From: Pseudoalteromonas rubra
GTDB taxonomy: Bacteria; Pseudomonadota; Gammaproteobacteria; Enterobacterales; Alteromonadaceae
Assembly (NCBI RefSeq): GCF_000967655.1
Contig: NZ_JXYA01000065.1
Coordinates: 1 to 64,000 of the forward strand
Length of the DNA: 64,000 bases
Direction of reading: 5' to 3'
The notes under the pieces are model-generated. The model saw nothing but the letters and a program-made list of their open reading frames with translations, was not told the origin of the DNA and searched no databases. This document shows, one piece after another, positions 6,602-14,656 of the stretch; the first letter of the stretch is position 1, and the number at the start of each line of letters is the position of its first letter. The position numbers and the translations under genes were made by a program.

Positions 6602-8050
6602 TTAAGCACCCGGACCGCATTCCATACAATGCTGGACAATATCCGGACCAAATTTGAGCCTGGCATTGAGGTTTCTCAGCGCAGTACGTAGCCCCTCTTC
6701 AATGACCGGATGATAGAAAGGCATATCCAGCATCTGGGGCACCGTCATCTTATTTTGCACGGCCCAGGCCAGCAGATGCGCGATATGCTCAGCGGCAGGC
6801 CCGATAAACTCAGCGCCCAGGAACAAACCACTGCCCTGCTCTGCATACAGGTGCATATAACCCTTATTTTTTAGCATCACGCGGCTGCGGCCCTGGTTTT
6901 CAAAGCTCACTTCACCAATGGCAAAGCAGCCACATTTGCCATAGCGCTCGTTCAATTGTTTAAAGCTCTCCCCCACCATCGCAATTTGCGGATCGCTGAA
7001 TACCGCAGCTATTGGCGCGCGGCGCAGGCCATTGCGCACATCCGGGAAACGCCCGGCATTTTGACCGGCAATCGTACCCTGATCGGCCGCTTCGTGCAGC
7101 AGTGGGATCTGGTTGCTGGCATCCCCGGCGATAAAGATATGGCTGTCGCCACACTGCATGGTATGAGTGTCGGCCAGTGGTACACCGCGCTCATCGAGCT
7201 CAATGCCGGTGTTTTCCAGGCCCAGTTTATCGACATTCGGCACTCTGCCCGTTGCTGCCAGCACATAATCAAATTGTTCGGTCTGTGGCTTGCCATCGTG
7301 GTCAATGTAGGTCAGTTGTGCTTTGTCGCCAACCTGCTGCATATCAGAGACTTTGGCATCGCTGTCGACATAAAATTCTTCGCCAAACACGGTATTGGCA
7401 TAGTCCTGAATTTGCGGATCCGTCAGCGGCCCAATGCTACCCCCGACGCCGAACAACTTAACCTTCACACCCAGGCGGTGCAGAGCTTGTCCCAGTTCCA
7501 GGCCAATGACGCCCGGGCCAAACACGGCCACAGACTCGGGTAAGTCCTGCCAGTCAAACACATCATCATTAATGATTAAGCGCTCGCCAAAAGCCTGAAA
7601 GAAGCCTGGAATATTGGGTCTTGAGCCGGTCGCGATAACAAAGCGTTTGGCGGTGATCACAGTATGGTCGTCAATCTGAACCCGGTTGGCATCCAAAAAG
7701 CGTGCATAGCCCTTGATCCTGTCTTGCTCTGGCAACTCATCTACGGCTTCCAGTACAAAGCCAACAAACCGGTCTCGCTCGCTGCGCACCCGCGCCATTA
7801 CGGCTTTGCCATCGATTTGTGGCGCTGTGGTATTAACCCCAAATTTCGGTGCTTCGGTTACGCTATGTGCGGCTTCCGCGGCGGCAATCAACAACTTGCT
7901 GGGCATGCAGCCGACACGCGCGCAAGTGGTGCCATACTGACCGGCTTCGATCATTAACACATTATCCGTGGATTGTTTGGCATTTCGATAGGCGCTGAGC
8001 CCGGCTGTGCCCGCACCAATCACGACTACGTCAGTTTCAAGTTGTTTCAT
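6602..8050 (-). CDS. Dihydrolipoamide dehydrogenase-like disulfide reductase
   Basis: 482 residues. FAD-binding GAGTAGLSAYRNAK near residue 12, redox-active disulfide CARVGC (about 43-48), NAD-binding GPGVIGLELGQALHRLGV (about 175), second FAD motif FIAGDAS (about 308), and the dimerisation domain with HP-x-x-EE (YHPVIEEGLR) carrying the catalytic His-Glu. The Cys spacing is that of Lpd/glutathione reductase family members. The C-terminus ends HCMECGPGA, an extra Cys pair reminiscent of, but not equal to, mercuric reductase. It is not next to 2-oxoacid dehydrogenase genes; it follows the peroxiredoxin-glutaredoxin gene in the same direction, so it may reduce a thiol system rather than serve the pyruvate complex. 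Confidence 0.85.
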   Translation of the reverse strand: MKQLETDVVVIGAGTAGLSAYRNAKQSTDNVLMIEAGQYGTTCARVGCMPSKLLIAAAEAAHSVTEAPKFGVNTTAPQIDGKAVMARVRSERDRFVGFVLEAVDELPEQDRIKGYARFLDANRVQIDDHTVITAKRFVIATGSRPNIPGFFQAFGERLIINDDVFDWQDLPESVAVFGPGVIGLELGQALHRLGVKVKLFGVGGSIGPLTDPQIQDYANTVFGEEFYVDSDAKVSDMQQVGDKAQLTYIDHDGKPQTEQFDYVLAATGRVPNVDKLGLENTGIELDERGVPLADTHTMQCGDSHIFIAGDASNQIPLLHEAADQGTIAGQNAGRFPDVRNGLRRAPIAAVFSDPQIAMVGESFKQLNERYGKCGCFAIGEVSFENQGRSRVMLKNKGYMHLYAEQGSGLFLGAEFIGPAAEHIAHLLAWAVQNKMTVPQMLDMPFYHPVIEEGLRTALRNLNARLKFGPDIVQHCMECGPGA

Positions 8051-8076
8051 GTTTTACCTCTGAGCAAAGGGAGTTG

Positions 8077-8094
8077 AGGGGCTGTTAAGCCCCT
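8077..8094 (-). terminator. Hairpin between prx-grx and the Lpd-like gene
   Basis: AGGGGCT (8077-8083) pairs with AGCCCCT (8088-8094) around GTTA, in the 72-bp gap between the two minus-strand genes. No T-run follows in either direction. It could attenuate read-through into the reductase gene. It overlaps the 17-mer TGTTAAGCCCCTTTACA that recurs at 14177-14193. Confidence 0.4.
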
Positions 8095-8122
8095 TTACAG
8101 ATGACTTTTTGAGTTCGTGTGA

Positions 8123-8854
8123 TTACTGCGCGAAGTAGGTCGCCAGGTCGTCTGAACCACCAATGTGTTTACCGCCAATGAATACCTGCGGCACAGTTTC
8201 ACGACCAGACAGCGCTTTCAGGCTGGTCAGGGTGGCTTGTTGACCTAACACCAGTTCTTCATAAACCAGACCTTGTTCGTCCAGCAGGGCTTTTGCCTTG
8301 GCGCAGAAAGGACAGCCAGGTTTGGTGATGATTGACACTGGCTGCGGTTTTACCTGCTCCGGGTTGATGTATTCAAGCATGGTATCGGCATCAGATACTT
8401 CAAACGGGTCGCCCGGTACATCCGGCTCAATGAACATTTTTTCAATCACGCCGTCTTTAACCAGCATAGAGTAACGCCAGCTGCGTTTGCCAAAGCCCAG
8501 CTCTTTTTTGTCGACTAACATACCCATGCCTTCAGAAAACTCACCGTTTCCGTCCGGGATAAGCGTTACGTTTTCTGCTTCCTGATCTTTGGCCCAGGCA
8601 TTCATCACAAACGTATCGTTGACAGAGATACAGACGATGTCATCAACCCCATTTTGTTTAAATACGCCAGCCAGTTCGTTGTAACGTGGCAGGTGCGTTG
8701 ATGAACAGGTCGGTGTAAAGGCGCCTGGCAGTGAGAACACCACAACGGTTTTGCCTTTGAACAGATCATCTGTGCTGATATTTTTCCACTCGTCGTTTTC
8801 ACGTACCGGGAAAGTGACCTGAGGAATTGTCTGACCTTCGATATTGTTTAGCAT
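8123..8854 (-). CDS. Peroxiredoxin-glutaredoxin fusion (hybrid Prx5)
   Basis: 243 residues from ATG 8854, with AAAGGAG nine bases upstream; an in-frame extension to 8887 is unlikely. Residues 1-160 are a Prx5-type peroxiredoxin with the peroxidatic Cys in GAFTPTCSSTHLPRY. Residues 170-243 are a glutaredoxin with active site CPFC (TKPGCPFCAKAKALL) and the glutathione-binding ETVPQVFIGGKHIGGSDDL. Such fusions reduce hydrogen and alkyl peroxides with glutathione. The gene lies upstream of the Lpd-like reductase in the same direction. Cytoplasmic, probably oxidative-stress induced, though I could not identify an OxyR site with confidence in the 195 bp upstream. Confidence 0.93.
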   Translation of the reverse strand: MLNNIEGQTIPQVTFPVRENDEWKNISTDDLFKGKTVVVFSLPGAFTPTCSSTHLPRYNELAGVFKQNGVDDIVCISVNDTFVMNAWAKDQEAENVTLIPDGNGEFSEGMGMLVDKKELGFGKRSWRYSMLVKDGVIEKMFIEPDVPGDPFEVSDADTMLEYINPEQVKPQPVSIITKPGCPFCAKAKALLDEQGLVYEELVLGQQATLTSLKALSGRETVPQVFIGGKHIGGSDDLATYFAQ

Positions 8855-9049
8855 AATGTTTGTCTCCTTTGATTTCGATGAAGCCATTATCAGGCGAATC
8901 GATTCATTTGTATAACGGGTTAAATTAATTGGTTCGATTGAAAAAATAGAATGAATCGTCCAGCGTTCAGACGATGATGCTTTTAGATTAGCCGTAATTA
9001 CATGAAAGTAAAACGGTACTAAGTGAAAGCAAGGGAAAGGTAACTGAGC

Positions 9050-11254
9050 TTAGTTATCTGATTGTGCGGGTTGTACAAGTGGTAGCGTCAGGGTCACGCA
9101 CAGACCACCCAGTTTGCTGTGCGACAAAGATAACTGCCCCTGATGCAACTCAGTGAGCTTCTGACAAATCGACAACCCCAGGCCTGAACCGCCCAGATCG
9201 CGGCTGCGTGATTTATCGCAGCGATAAAGGCGCTCGGTGAGGCGCGGTAAATCGTCATCACCGACACCCGGGCTGGAGTCTTCAAAGTGACAGATCAGGT
9301 GCTCAGCCTGCTGAGCAATAGTCACACTGACTTGTCCGGGCTTATTGGTGTAGTGGCAGCTGTTGCGTGCCAGGTTGTTGAAGATCTGGTGCATGCGGTC
9401 TATATCACAGGCAACTGCGAGTGTGTCGGACAGAGTATTGTGTGTGCTCAGCGTCAACTCGTGTTGTGCGATTAAAGGTTTTATGGCACTCAGTAATTCA
9501 TCAAACAGGACTTTGGCGGGTCGTACTTGCAGGTCCAGTTGCAGGCTGTGTGTGTCTGCCTGTGCCAGCTCATAAATATCGGCTATCAAAGTGTTTAACA
9601 TAGACAAACGACTTTGCATCAGTGTGTAGGTGGCATCGGGGTCTGTGATCAGGTTATGTTGCAGTGCCTCAATATTCAGTTTGAGCACCGTCAGTGGCGT
9701 TCGCAGCTCATGTGAGACATCCGCCAGCAACTGTTGCTTGAGAGTCAGTGCCTGGTTGAGTACGGCGGCCTCTTTTTCCATCACTTTACGCTTTTTCAGA
9801 TGATACAGATAAAACATCAGGAAAAAGTTCAGCAGCACTATGATGGCCGCCGCCAGGATCACGCTTTGCAGCCTGTTCTGGCGCTTTTGTTCATCCAGTC
9901 CGCTTTGTAGCTGATTCACTTTAAGCGTTTCTAAGTGCAATTCAGCGTCGCGCTTTTTGGCTTCCAGCCGGGTCAGTCGCGATTGCTCAGTTTGCTGCTG
10001 GAGCAGCTCAGTTGCGTGCGTCTGAAAGCGCAGTGCCGATGTAAAGTCTTGTTGCTGCTGATAGGCAAAGGCCAGCACTTTTGCGGCCTCCACCATAGTG
10101 TCATTTGGTTTGGGGTCGAAATAAGGCGCCAGTTGCGCTATCGCCTGACCCGGATCCTGATGGCTTAAGGCGCTGGCATACCAGACCAGGTGTTGGCGAT
10201 GCAGTGCCTGATTATGCTGAGGATTGATTAACGTCAGACCCTGGCCAATTAAATTAGCCGCTTGCGGGTAGTTGGCTTTGGCCAGTTGAACACGCCCCAA
10301 CCCGGCTATGGCCCAGCCCAGATTACGCTTGTGGTTTATGGACTCGCTGATGGCTTTGGCCTGTTCATAAGCCTTAGTTGCAGCCTCTAAATTGGCCAGG
10401 TGCAGATGTTGTTCTGCAATTCGGATCTGATTTTGCCCCATGTACAGGCGGTCATTTGCCTGTTCGTCGTAGCGGTACGATTGGGTGAAGGCTTCGAGTG
10501 CGGCCTGATGGTCGCCGAAATCCACAAAAATATCGGCCAGACCGTAGTAAGTTGAGGACATCATGGCCTGATCTGGCTGACTTTGTTGCCCAAGCCAGGT
10601 CAGCTGAGCCTGGCGGCTTTCCAGTGCTCTGTCTAACTGGCCAAAGAGCTTATAGATTCGGGCTTGCGTATCAAATGCGGCGTTGTGCAACGGAATATTG
10701 TTGTCCTGTTCAGCATAATGTTTTGCCAGGGCAACATGTTCAAGTGCTTTGAGGTTCGGGCTGTCTTTGGCAAGGGCATTGGCAACCATGCGGTGAGCAT
10801 GGCTGAGCATGCGCCAGTCTTGCGTACGAGAAAAAAATTCGCTGGCGCTGAGAAAGTGCGCCTGAGCCCCCTGACCATCTCCCAAGCGCAGTACCAGGTC
10901 GCCGCTTACCCAGTGGTATTTTCCCTGCATAGAGTCATCGGGGTGTGCGCTCAGATGATTTGCCAGTGCATCAAGCCTGAGCTTTGCGCGCTCGTAGTCG
11001 TCCAGCCGCACCAGGTGTAATGCCGTGCGATGCAGCACAAAGGTCCGCTGTTGTGGGGTAAGTGATGGCTCTGCAAGTAATGCCTCACCTTCTTCGAGCG
11101 CTGCTGTAAAGCTCTTCTTGTCCTTGAGTGGAAATTGCTGCTTATACGCGGCAAAGTCTGCGCTGTATGAGGCTATGGGCCACAACGCACCAAGATGAGC
11201 GGCAAAGGTTAAGGCGAGTAAATTTTTCAAAATCAGCGTCCGAAAGTATGACAC
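9050..11254 (-). CDS. TPR-containing sensor histidine kinase
   Basis: 734 residues from GTG 11254. A signal/anchor segment (residues 12-31) is followed by a long region of TPR-like helical repeats (about 40-410), a coiled coil (410-450), one transmembrane helix (about 455-475), a HisKA domain with phospho-acceptor LLADVSHELRTPL (about 515), and an HATPase domain (HQIFNNLARNSCHYT as N-box, GVGDDDLPRLTERLYR as G1/F region, GGSGLGLSICQKL as G2). Periplasmic TPR sensor with a cytoplasmic kinase. No response-regulator gene is adjacent; the CheY-like gene at 15577 has no output domain and is 4 kb away. The start has no clear ribosome binding site. Confidence 0.88.
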   Translation of the reverse strand: MSYFRTLILKNLLALTFAAHLGALWPIASYSADFAAYKQQFPLKDKKSFTAALEEGEALLAEPSLTPQQRTFVLHRTALHLVRLDDYERAKLRLDALANHLSAHPDDSMQGKYHWVSGDLVLRLGDGQGAQAHFLSASEFFSRTQDWRMLSHAHRMVANALAKDSPNLKALEHVALAKHYAEQDNNIPLHNAAFDTQARIYKLFGQLDRALESRQAQLTWLGQQSQPDQAMMSSTYYGLADIFVDFGDHQAALEAFTQSYRYDEQANDRLYMGQNQIRIAEQHLHLANLEAATKAYEQAKAISESINHKRNLGWAIAGLGRVQLAKANYPQAANLIGQGLTLINPQHNQALHRQHLVWYASALSHQDPGQAIAQLAPYFDPKPNDTMVEAAKVLAFAYQQQQDFTSALRFQTHATELLQQQTEQSRLTRLEAKKRDAELHLETLKVNQLQSGLDEQKRQNRLQSVILAAAIIVLLNFFLMFYLYHLKKRKVMEKEAAVLNQALTLKQQLLADVSHELRTPLTVLKLNIEALQHNLITDPDATYTLMQSRLSMLNTLIADIYELAQADTHSLQLDLQVRPAKVLFDELLSAIKPLIAQHELTLSTHNTLSDTLAVACDIDRMHQIFNNLARNSCHYTNKPGQVSVTIAQQAEHLICHFEDSSPGVGDDDLPRLTERLYRCDKSRSRDLGGSGLGLSICQKLTELHQGQLSLSHSKLGGLCVTLTLPLVQPAQSDN

Positions 11255-11299
11255 TGAATTTTATGTGCTGCGGGTGTAAACGCCTATCCAACTTTTCTA

Positions 11300-12016
11300 T
11301 TAAATTGAATAATCCCGCCTAGCACCGCTGTCATGCTGGTTGCGGAACTGGCCAGGAGAAACACCATGCCATTTGCTAAACGCCCGGATAAAGGTGTTAG
11401 CGTCGCTGAACCCCAGCAAAAAAGCGATCTCCTGCAAAGACATGCTGGAGCGGTGCAGGTATTGGCGGGCCAGCTCTGAGCGAAGTGCGCTCAACAGAGA
11501 CTGAAAATTGGCAGACTCGCTATCCAGTTTGCGCTGTAATGTTCGTTTACTGATAGCCAGCTTTGCGGCAACCTGCTCGGCACTCACCTGCCCCGATGGC
11601 AGTAGCTCCATCAGCAGGGCTTTGACTTTTTGGCTCATACTGGCGTCGGCATCCAGCTCAGCCAAACGCCGGGCCAGGTCATTTTCAAAAAACGACCACA
11701 TAGCAGCGTTTTCGGTCAGAAAGGGCCTGTTGGCATCCTCGCTGCTAAACCGTATTGCGACCTGGTTGCTGAGGGTCAGGCGGGTGCCAAAATAGGCGTC
11801 AAAATCGCTCTGGTTGTCGGGAAGTTGTGTGACGTACAGGGCTGTGGGCACATTGACACCATAGCTTTGCTCCAGCTCTTCTTTGAGGGCAATCAGCTTG
11901 TTTTCGGAGCGGGCAACCAGTACCACATCGCCGCCCTGCTGCGCATGTAAGCGCGCCAGCTCTAAGCCAATTCCCGAAGATGCGCCTGTGATCAGGGCTG
12001 TGTTTGTATAAGTCAT
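11300..12016 (-). CDS. In-frame chimera: SDR N-terminus fused to AraC regulator C-terminus
   Basis: 238 residues, AAGGTGACATC before ATG 12016. Residues 1-56 are the start of a short-chain dehydrogenase: TALITGASSGIGLELARLH (cofactor-binding GxxxGxG) and VVLVARSENKLIALKEELEQ. From about residue 57 the sequence is that of an OruR-type AraC regulator: AYFGTRLTLSNQ, then two helix-turn-helix motifs (SAEQVAAKLAISKRTLQRKL and LQEIAFLLGFSDANTFIRAF) and SKWHGVSPGQFR. The SDR lacks its catalytic Tyr-Lys region and the regulator lacks its N-terminal sensing domain. I infer that a deletion joined two neighbouring co-oriented genes in frame near base 11848. Whether the product is still active is unknown; the DNA-binding part is complete. 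Confidence 0.82.
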   Translation of the reverse strand: MTYTNTALITGASSGIGLELARLHAQQGGDVVLVARSENKLIALKEELEQSYGVNVPTALYVTQLPDNQSDFDAYFGTRLTLSNQVAIRFSSEDANRPFLTENAAMWSFFENDLARRLAELDADASMSQKVKALLMELLPSGQVSAEQVAAKLAISKRTLQRKLDSESANFQSLLSALRSELARQYLHRSSMSLQEIAFLLGFSDANTFIRAFSKWHGVSPGQFRNQHDSGARRDYSI

Positions 12017-12019
12017 GAT

Positions 12020-12112
12020 GTCACCTTGTTACCAGAAGTTATGACGTCATTGTAGAAGGTGACGTCTGGTTTTTCACTGGCAGAAGGTGACACTTTACTT
12101 GCAAAAAGTGAC
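12020..12112. promoter_or_regulatory. AraC-type operator repeats upstream of the SDR/AraC chimera
   Basis: AGAAGGTGAC occurs at 12054-12063 and again at 12082-12091 (28 bp apart), with a variant AAAAAGTGAC at 12103-12112 (21 bp further). The reverse form GTCACCTTG begins at 12020, next to the start codon of the chimera. Repeated half-sites about two helical turns apart are typical of AraC-family binding regions. They probably belonged to the SDR promoter controlled by the now fused regulator. Confidence 0.45.
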
Positions 12113-12114
12113 TA

Positions 12115-13143
12115 TCAATCCCGGATATTCACTTCGCCGCGGACCTTTTCGATGCGTTGTCCGCCTGAGGTGTCGCCTGTGATGGTCAGACCGCCCGCTT
12201 CTATCACCTCGATGTCGCCAGAGTCATCATCAATGGTGACATGGCCTTTAATATTTTGCAGTACCAGGTTGCCACTGCCGTCGTCTACTTTGGCGTTGCC
12301 CTGTAAGTTCTGAACGCGCACAAAGCCGGAGTCATCGCGTAAATCCAGGGTGTTACCGCCACGGATCTCGACATTACCCGAGCCATCCACAATGCGCAGG
12401 TCGCCACTGAGGTCCATCAGGCTAATGTTGCCCGATTCATCGTCTAAAATGAGCGAACGTCCGCCAATGATTTGCAGGTCGCCTGAGCCGTCTTCAATGT
12501 CCATATCGCCGCTGATGTCAGAGATATAGATCTGCCCCGAGTCATCGTCGAGTTTAAGCTGACTGCCGCCTTCAATGTTAATGTCGCCCGAGCCGTCTTC
12601 GATATCCAGCATGCCGCTGACACCACGGATCAGCATCTGTCCTGAACCATCGTCAATTTTAACGTTGGCTGCCCCGTTAATGCTGATATCACCTGAGCCA
12701 TCCTCCAGCTCGATATCTCCGGTCATGCCGGTGATGGCAATGTCACCCGAACCATCATCAATATCCAGCATCAGATGGCTAGGCACACGCAGGGACAGGT
12801 CAATTTTGGGGCTGTTACCGCTGTACCAGACAATACCAACGCGGGCGTTATGTTTTGCAATCAGCTTTGCATTGTTACCGTCCTGTTCAAGGCTAAGCTG
12901 ATAACTGTGCTCTTTGTCAGTCCGTATCCTGGCATCGACTTCAATCTGGGTAAGGTTGTCGACGCCCACAATATCCAGCGAACCGGCGCTGGTGTCTGCA
13001 ACCAGGCTGCGCAGTTCGGTGGCGTTGAGGGTCAGGGTTTTTTGAAGTTCCACGTCTGCAACTGTTTTGCTGTGGCCATCAATGTGGATCACACAGCCAC
13101 TGAGTGCCAATGCTGCGAATAAAGGAGAGAGTTTTTTGATCAT
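12115..13143 (-). CDS. Lipoprotein with about 12 Asp-rich solenoid repeats (DUF4097-like)
   Basis: 342 residues. Lipobox LSGC (residues 14-17) in a short signal peptide. After an N-terminal region (about 30-125) the protein becomes a run of about twelve repeats of 17-18 residues, each with the core (D/E)-D-x-S-G followed by alternating hydrophobic residues, e.g. EDGSGDINIEGG and DDESGNISLMDLSG. This pattern suggests a right-handed beta-solenoid with a ladder of Asp residues, related to putative-adhesin DUF4097/DUF2807 proteins. I expect surface or periplasmic location, possibly cation binding. It is a single gene, ending just before the operator repeats of the chimera. Confidence 0.8.
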   Translation of the reverse strand: MIKKLSPLFAALALSGCVIHIDGHSKTVADVELQKTLTLNATELRSLVADTSAGSLDIVGVDNLTQIEVDARIRTDKEHSYQLSLEQDGNNAKLIAKHNARVGIVWYSGNSPKIDLSLRVPSHLMLDIDDGSGDIAITGMTGDIELEDGSGDISINGAANVKIDDGSGQMLIRGVSGMLDIEDGSGDINIEGGSQLKLDDDSGQIYISDISGDMDIEDGSGDLQIIGGRSLILDDESGNISLMDLSGDLRIVDGSGNVEIRGGNTLDLRDDSGFVRVQNLQGNAKVDDGSGNLVLQNIKGHVTIDDDSGDIEVIEAGGLTITGDTSGGQRIEKVRGEVNIRD

Positions 13144-13396
13144 GGTGCAATTCCAATTTGTTCTTTTTTATATACAGGGACTATAGCAAAACGGGTGCCA
13201 AAAAATTAGTTTAATAATATCAGCAAGTTAAAATAATGCAGAATTAAGCGCTGAACATATAGTGACTGAATGTGGTGAAATTAACCAAATAGTGGTGTAA
13301 CTATTTACAGGACCAGGGCGAATATGTCACGGGAATGTCAATTATTGCATCTAGCATTGTCTTTGTACCGAGTGGTGAGTATTGACGAGCAGACTG

Positions 13397-14182
13397 ATGT
13401 TAGATTCGATAGTAACCCGGCCAGCACAGACGCAATCAAAGCGCACACAGCCTCAGATAAGCGTGCCAGACAGTGCGTTATTTTTGGGCGTAGGTGCGGC
13501 CAGTGCAACCGAGCTGGGGAATTCCGCCTGTGTTATTTGCTGCGATGCACGCCCCTGGCTGCTGATCGACTGTGGCCATGATACGCTGGTGCGTTATAAA
13601 CAGACCTTTGGCAGCCAGTCGCTGCCCCGGGCGGTATTTATCACTCACCTGCACTACGATCATATTGGTGGGCTGGAGCAGTTGTATTTTAAGGCCGCCT
13701 TAAGTGGTCAGACAGTGCGGTTATATGTGCCCGTACAATTGATCCAGTCACTGTTTGCCATGCTGGCGTATACTGGCCTGGCCGAGCGTCGTGAAGATGT
13801 CTGGCATACCTTTGAATTGCATCCCGTGGGGGAGCAGTTTTTCCATCAGCAGCTCAGACTAAGCTGCTATCCTGTTCGTCATCAGGCTCCCGGCAGTGCC
13901 TTCTCTTTGCACCTTCCCGGACGATTTTTCTATAGCGGCGATACCCGGCCCATTCCCGAGTTGTTGACTCATCAGGTGACGCAGGGAGAGATTATTTTTC
14001 ATGACTGCGTGGCATCTGCAAACCCCAGTCACGCCGGGCTGGATGAGCTTTTAAAGGAGTACCCGCCAGCAGTCTTAGCCAGGCTCTGTGTATATCATTA
14101 TCACGGCGCTGACGATATCCACGCGTTTGAACAGGCGGGTATTCGTTATGCCGAACCCCAGCAGCTTATCTCCCTGTGTTAA
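13397..14182 (+). CDS. Metallo-beta-lactamase-fold hydrolase
   Basis: 261 residues from ATG 13397; a TTG at 13382 is also in frame and the N-terminal 25 residues are not conserved-looking, so the true start may be further in. The fold begins with ALFLGVGAASATELGNSA; the zinc ligands are in THLHYDHIGG (HxHxDH), and GDTRP and a late His (VYHYHGADD) supply the rest. Related to RNase Z/PhnP-type or phosphodiesterase-like hydrolases; substrate unknown. The stop overlaps the end of the convergent GNAT relic by four bases. Confidence 0.8.
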   Translation: MLDSIVTRPAQTQSKRTQPQISVPDSALFLGVGAASATELGNSACVICCDARPWLLIDCGHDTLVRYKQTFGSQSLPRAVFITHLHYDHIGGLEQLYFKAALSGQTVRLYVPVQLIQSLFAMLAYTGLAERREDVWHTFELHPVGEQFFHQQLRLSCYPVRHQAPGSAFSLHLPGRFFYSGDTRPIPELLTHQVTQGEIIFHDCVASANPSHAGLDELLKEYPPAVLARLCVYHYHGADDIHAFEQAGIRYAEPQQLISLC

Positions 14183-14377
14183 GCCCCTTTACACTCAGAT
14201 GCAGGCTGGCAAGACGGGCTTAATTTGATCTCCGCCAGCATTTCTTGCTCGTCCTCATCAAAGCCGGTTTCGACAAAGCCAAAGCTGGCATAAAAATCTT
14301 TTGCAACCGGGTTATCGGGTACGTAGCAGATAGCAATTTCTGTAATTGTCTTTATTCGCTGCTTTTAATGTGATCAT
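14179..14377 (-). pseudogene. GNAT acetyltransferase gene with internal deletion and frameshift
   Basis: On the minus strand AAGGAGTAGCC precedes ATG 14377, and the first codons read MITLKAANKDNYR, a typical GNAT N-terminus. The following bases switch to another frame and encode the last third of the same family: CYVPDNPVAKDFYASFGFVE followed by TGFDEDEQEMLAEIKL, ending at TAA 14179-14181. The acetyl-CoA-binding middle part is missing. The whole relic is under 200 bp. The good ribosome binding site and clean ends indicate a recent internal deletion. The family looks like spermidine/diamine acetyltransferases (BltD/PaiA-like). Confidence 0.8.
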
Positions 14378-14656
14378 GGCTACTCCTTTTTTCCTTATAT
14401 GGGTCCTCGGTAGCTTAAGCCAAGCGAATTTTGACTTTTTTGCACTGTCTAAAGATTAAACGTAAGTGTTTGTATTATATGAATGCACTTGTTAAATGCT
14501 GCGATTAGCCTGATTTTTAGGATAATATTTGCACTATTTACTGGTGTTTTGGGTAATTTTTTGCTATCAATATTACTACTTTTGGTTGTATCGCTTTCTC
14601 TGTAATTAATACTTTTGTGGTTTTGGTCATCAGGGGGAGTACGGGAGGAGTTAATC

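Noticed and set aside
8855..9049. OxyR-type binding site upstream of prx-grx
   Set aside because: ATAG/ATCG-like tetranucleotides are present but I could not place four with correct spacing, so no site is claimed.
12130..12760. DNA-level tandem repeats considered as CRISPR or satellite
   Set aside because: The periodicity (about 51-54 bp) is fully explained by the repeats of the encoded Asp-rich protein; repeat and spacer do not alternate as in CRISPR.
13324..13581. ATG-started frame before and inside the metallo-hydrolase gene
   Set aside because: Its product has no recognisable fold while the overlapping frame from 13397 carries the complete HxHxDH hydrolase.
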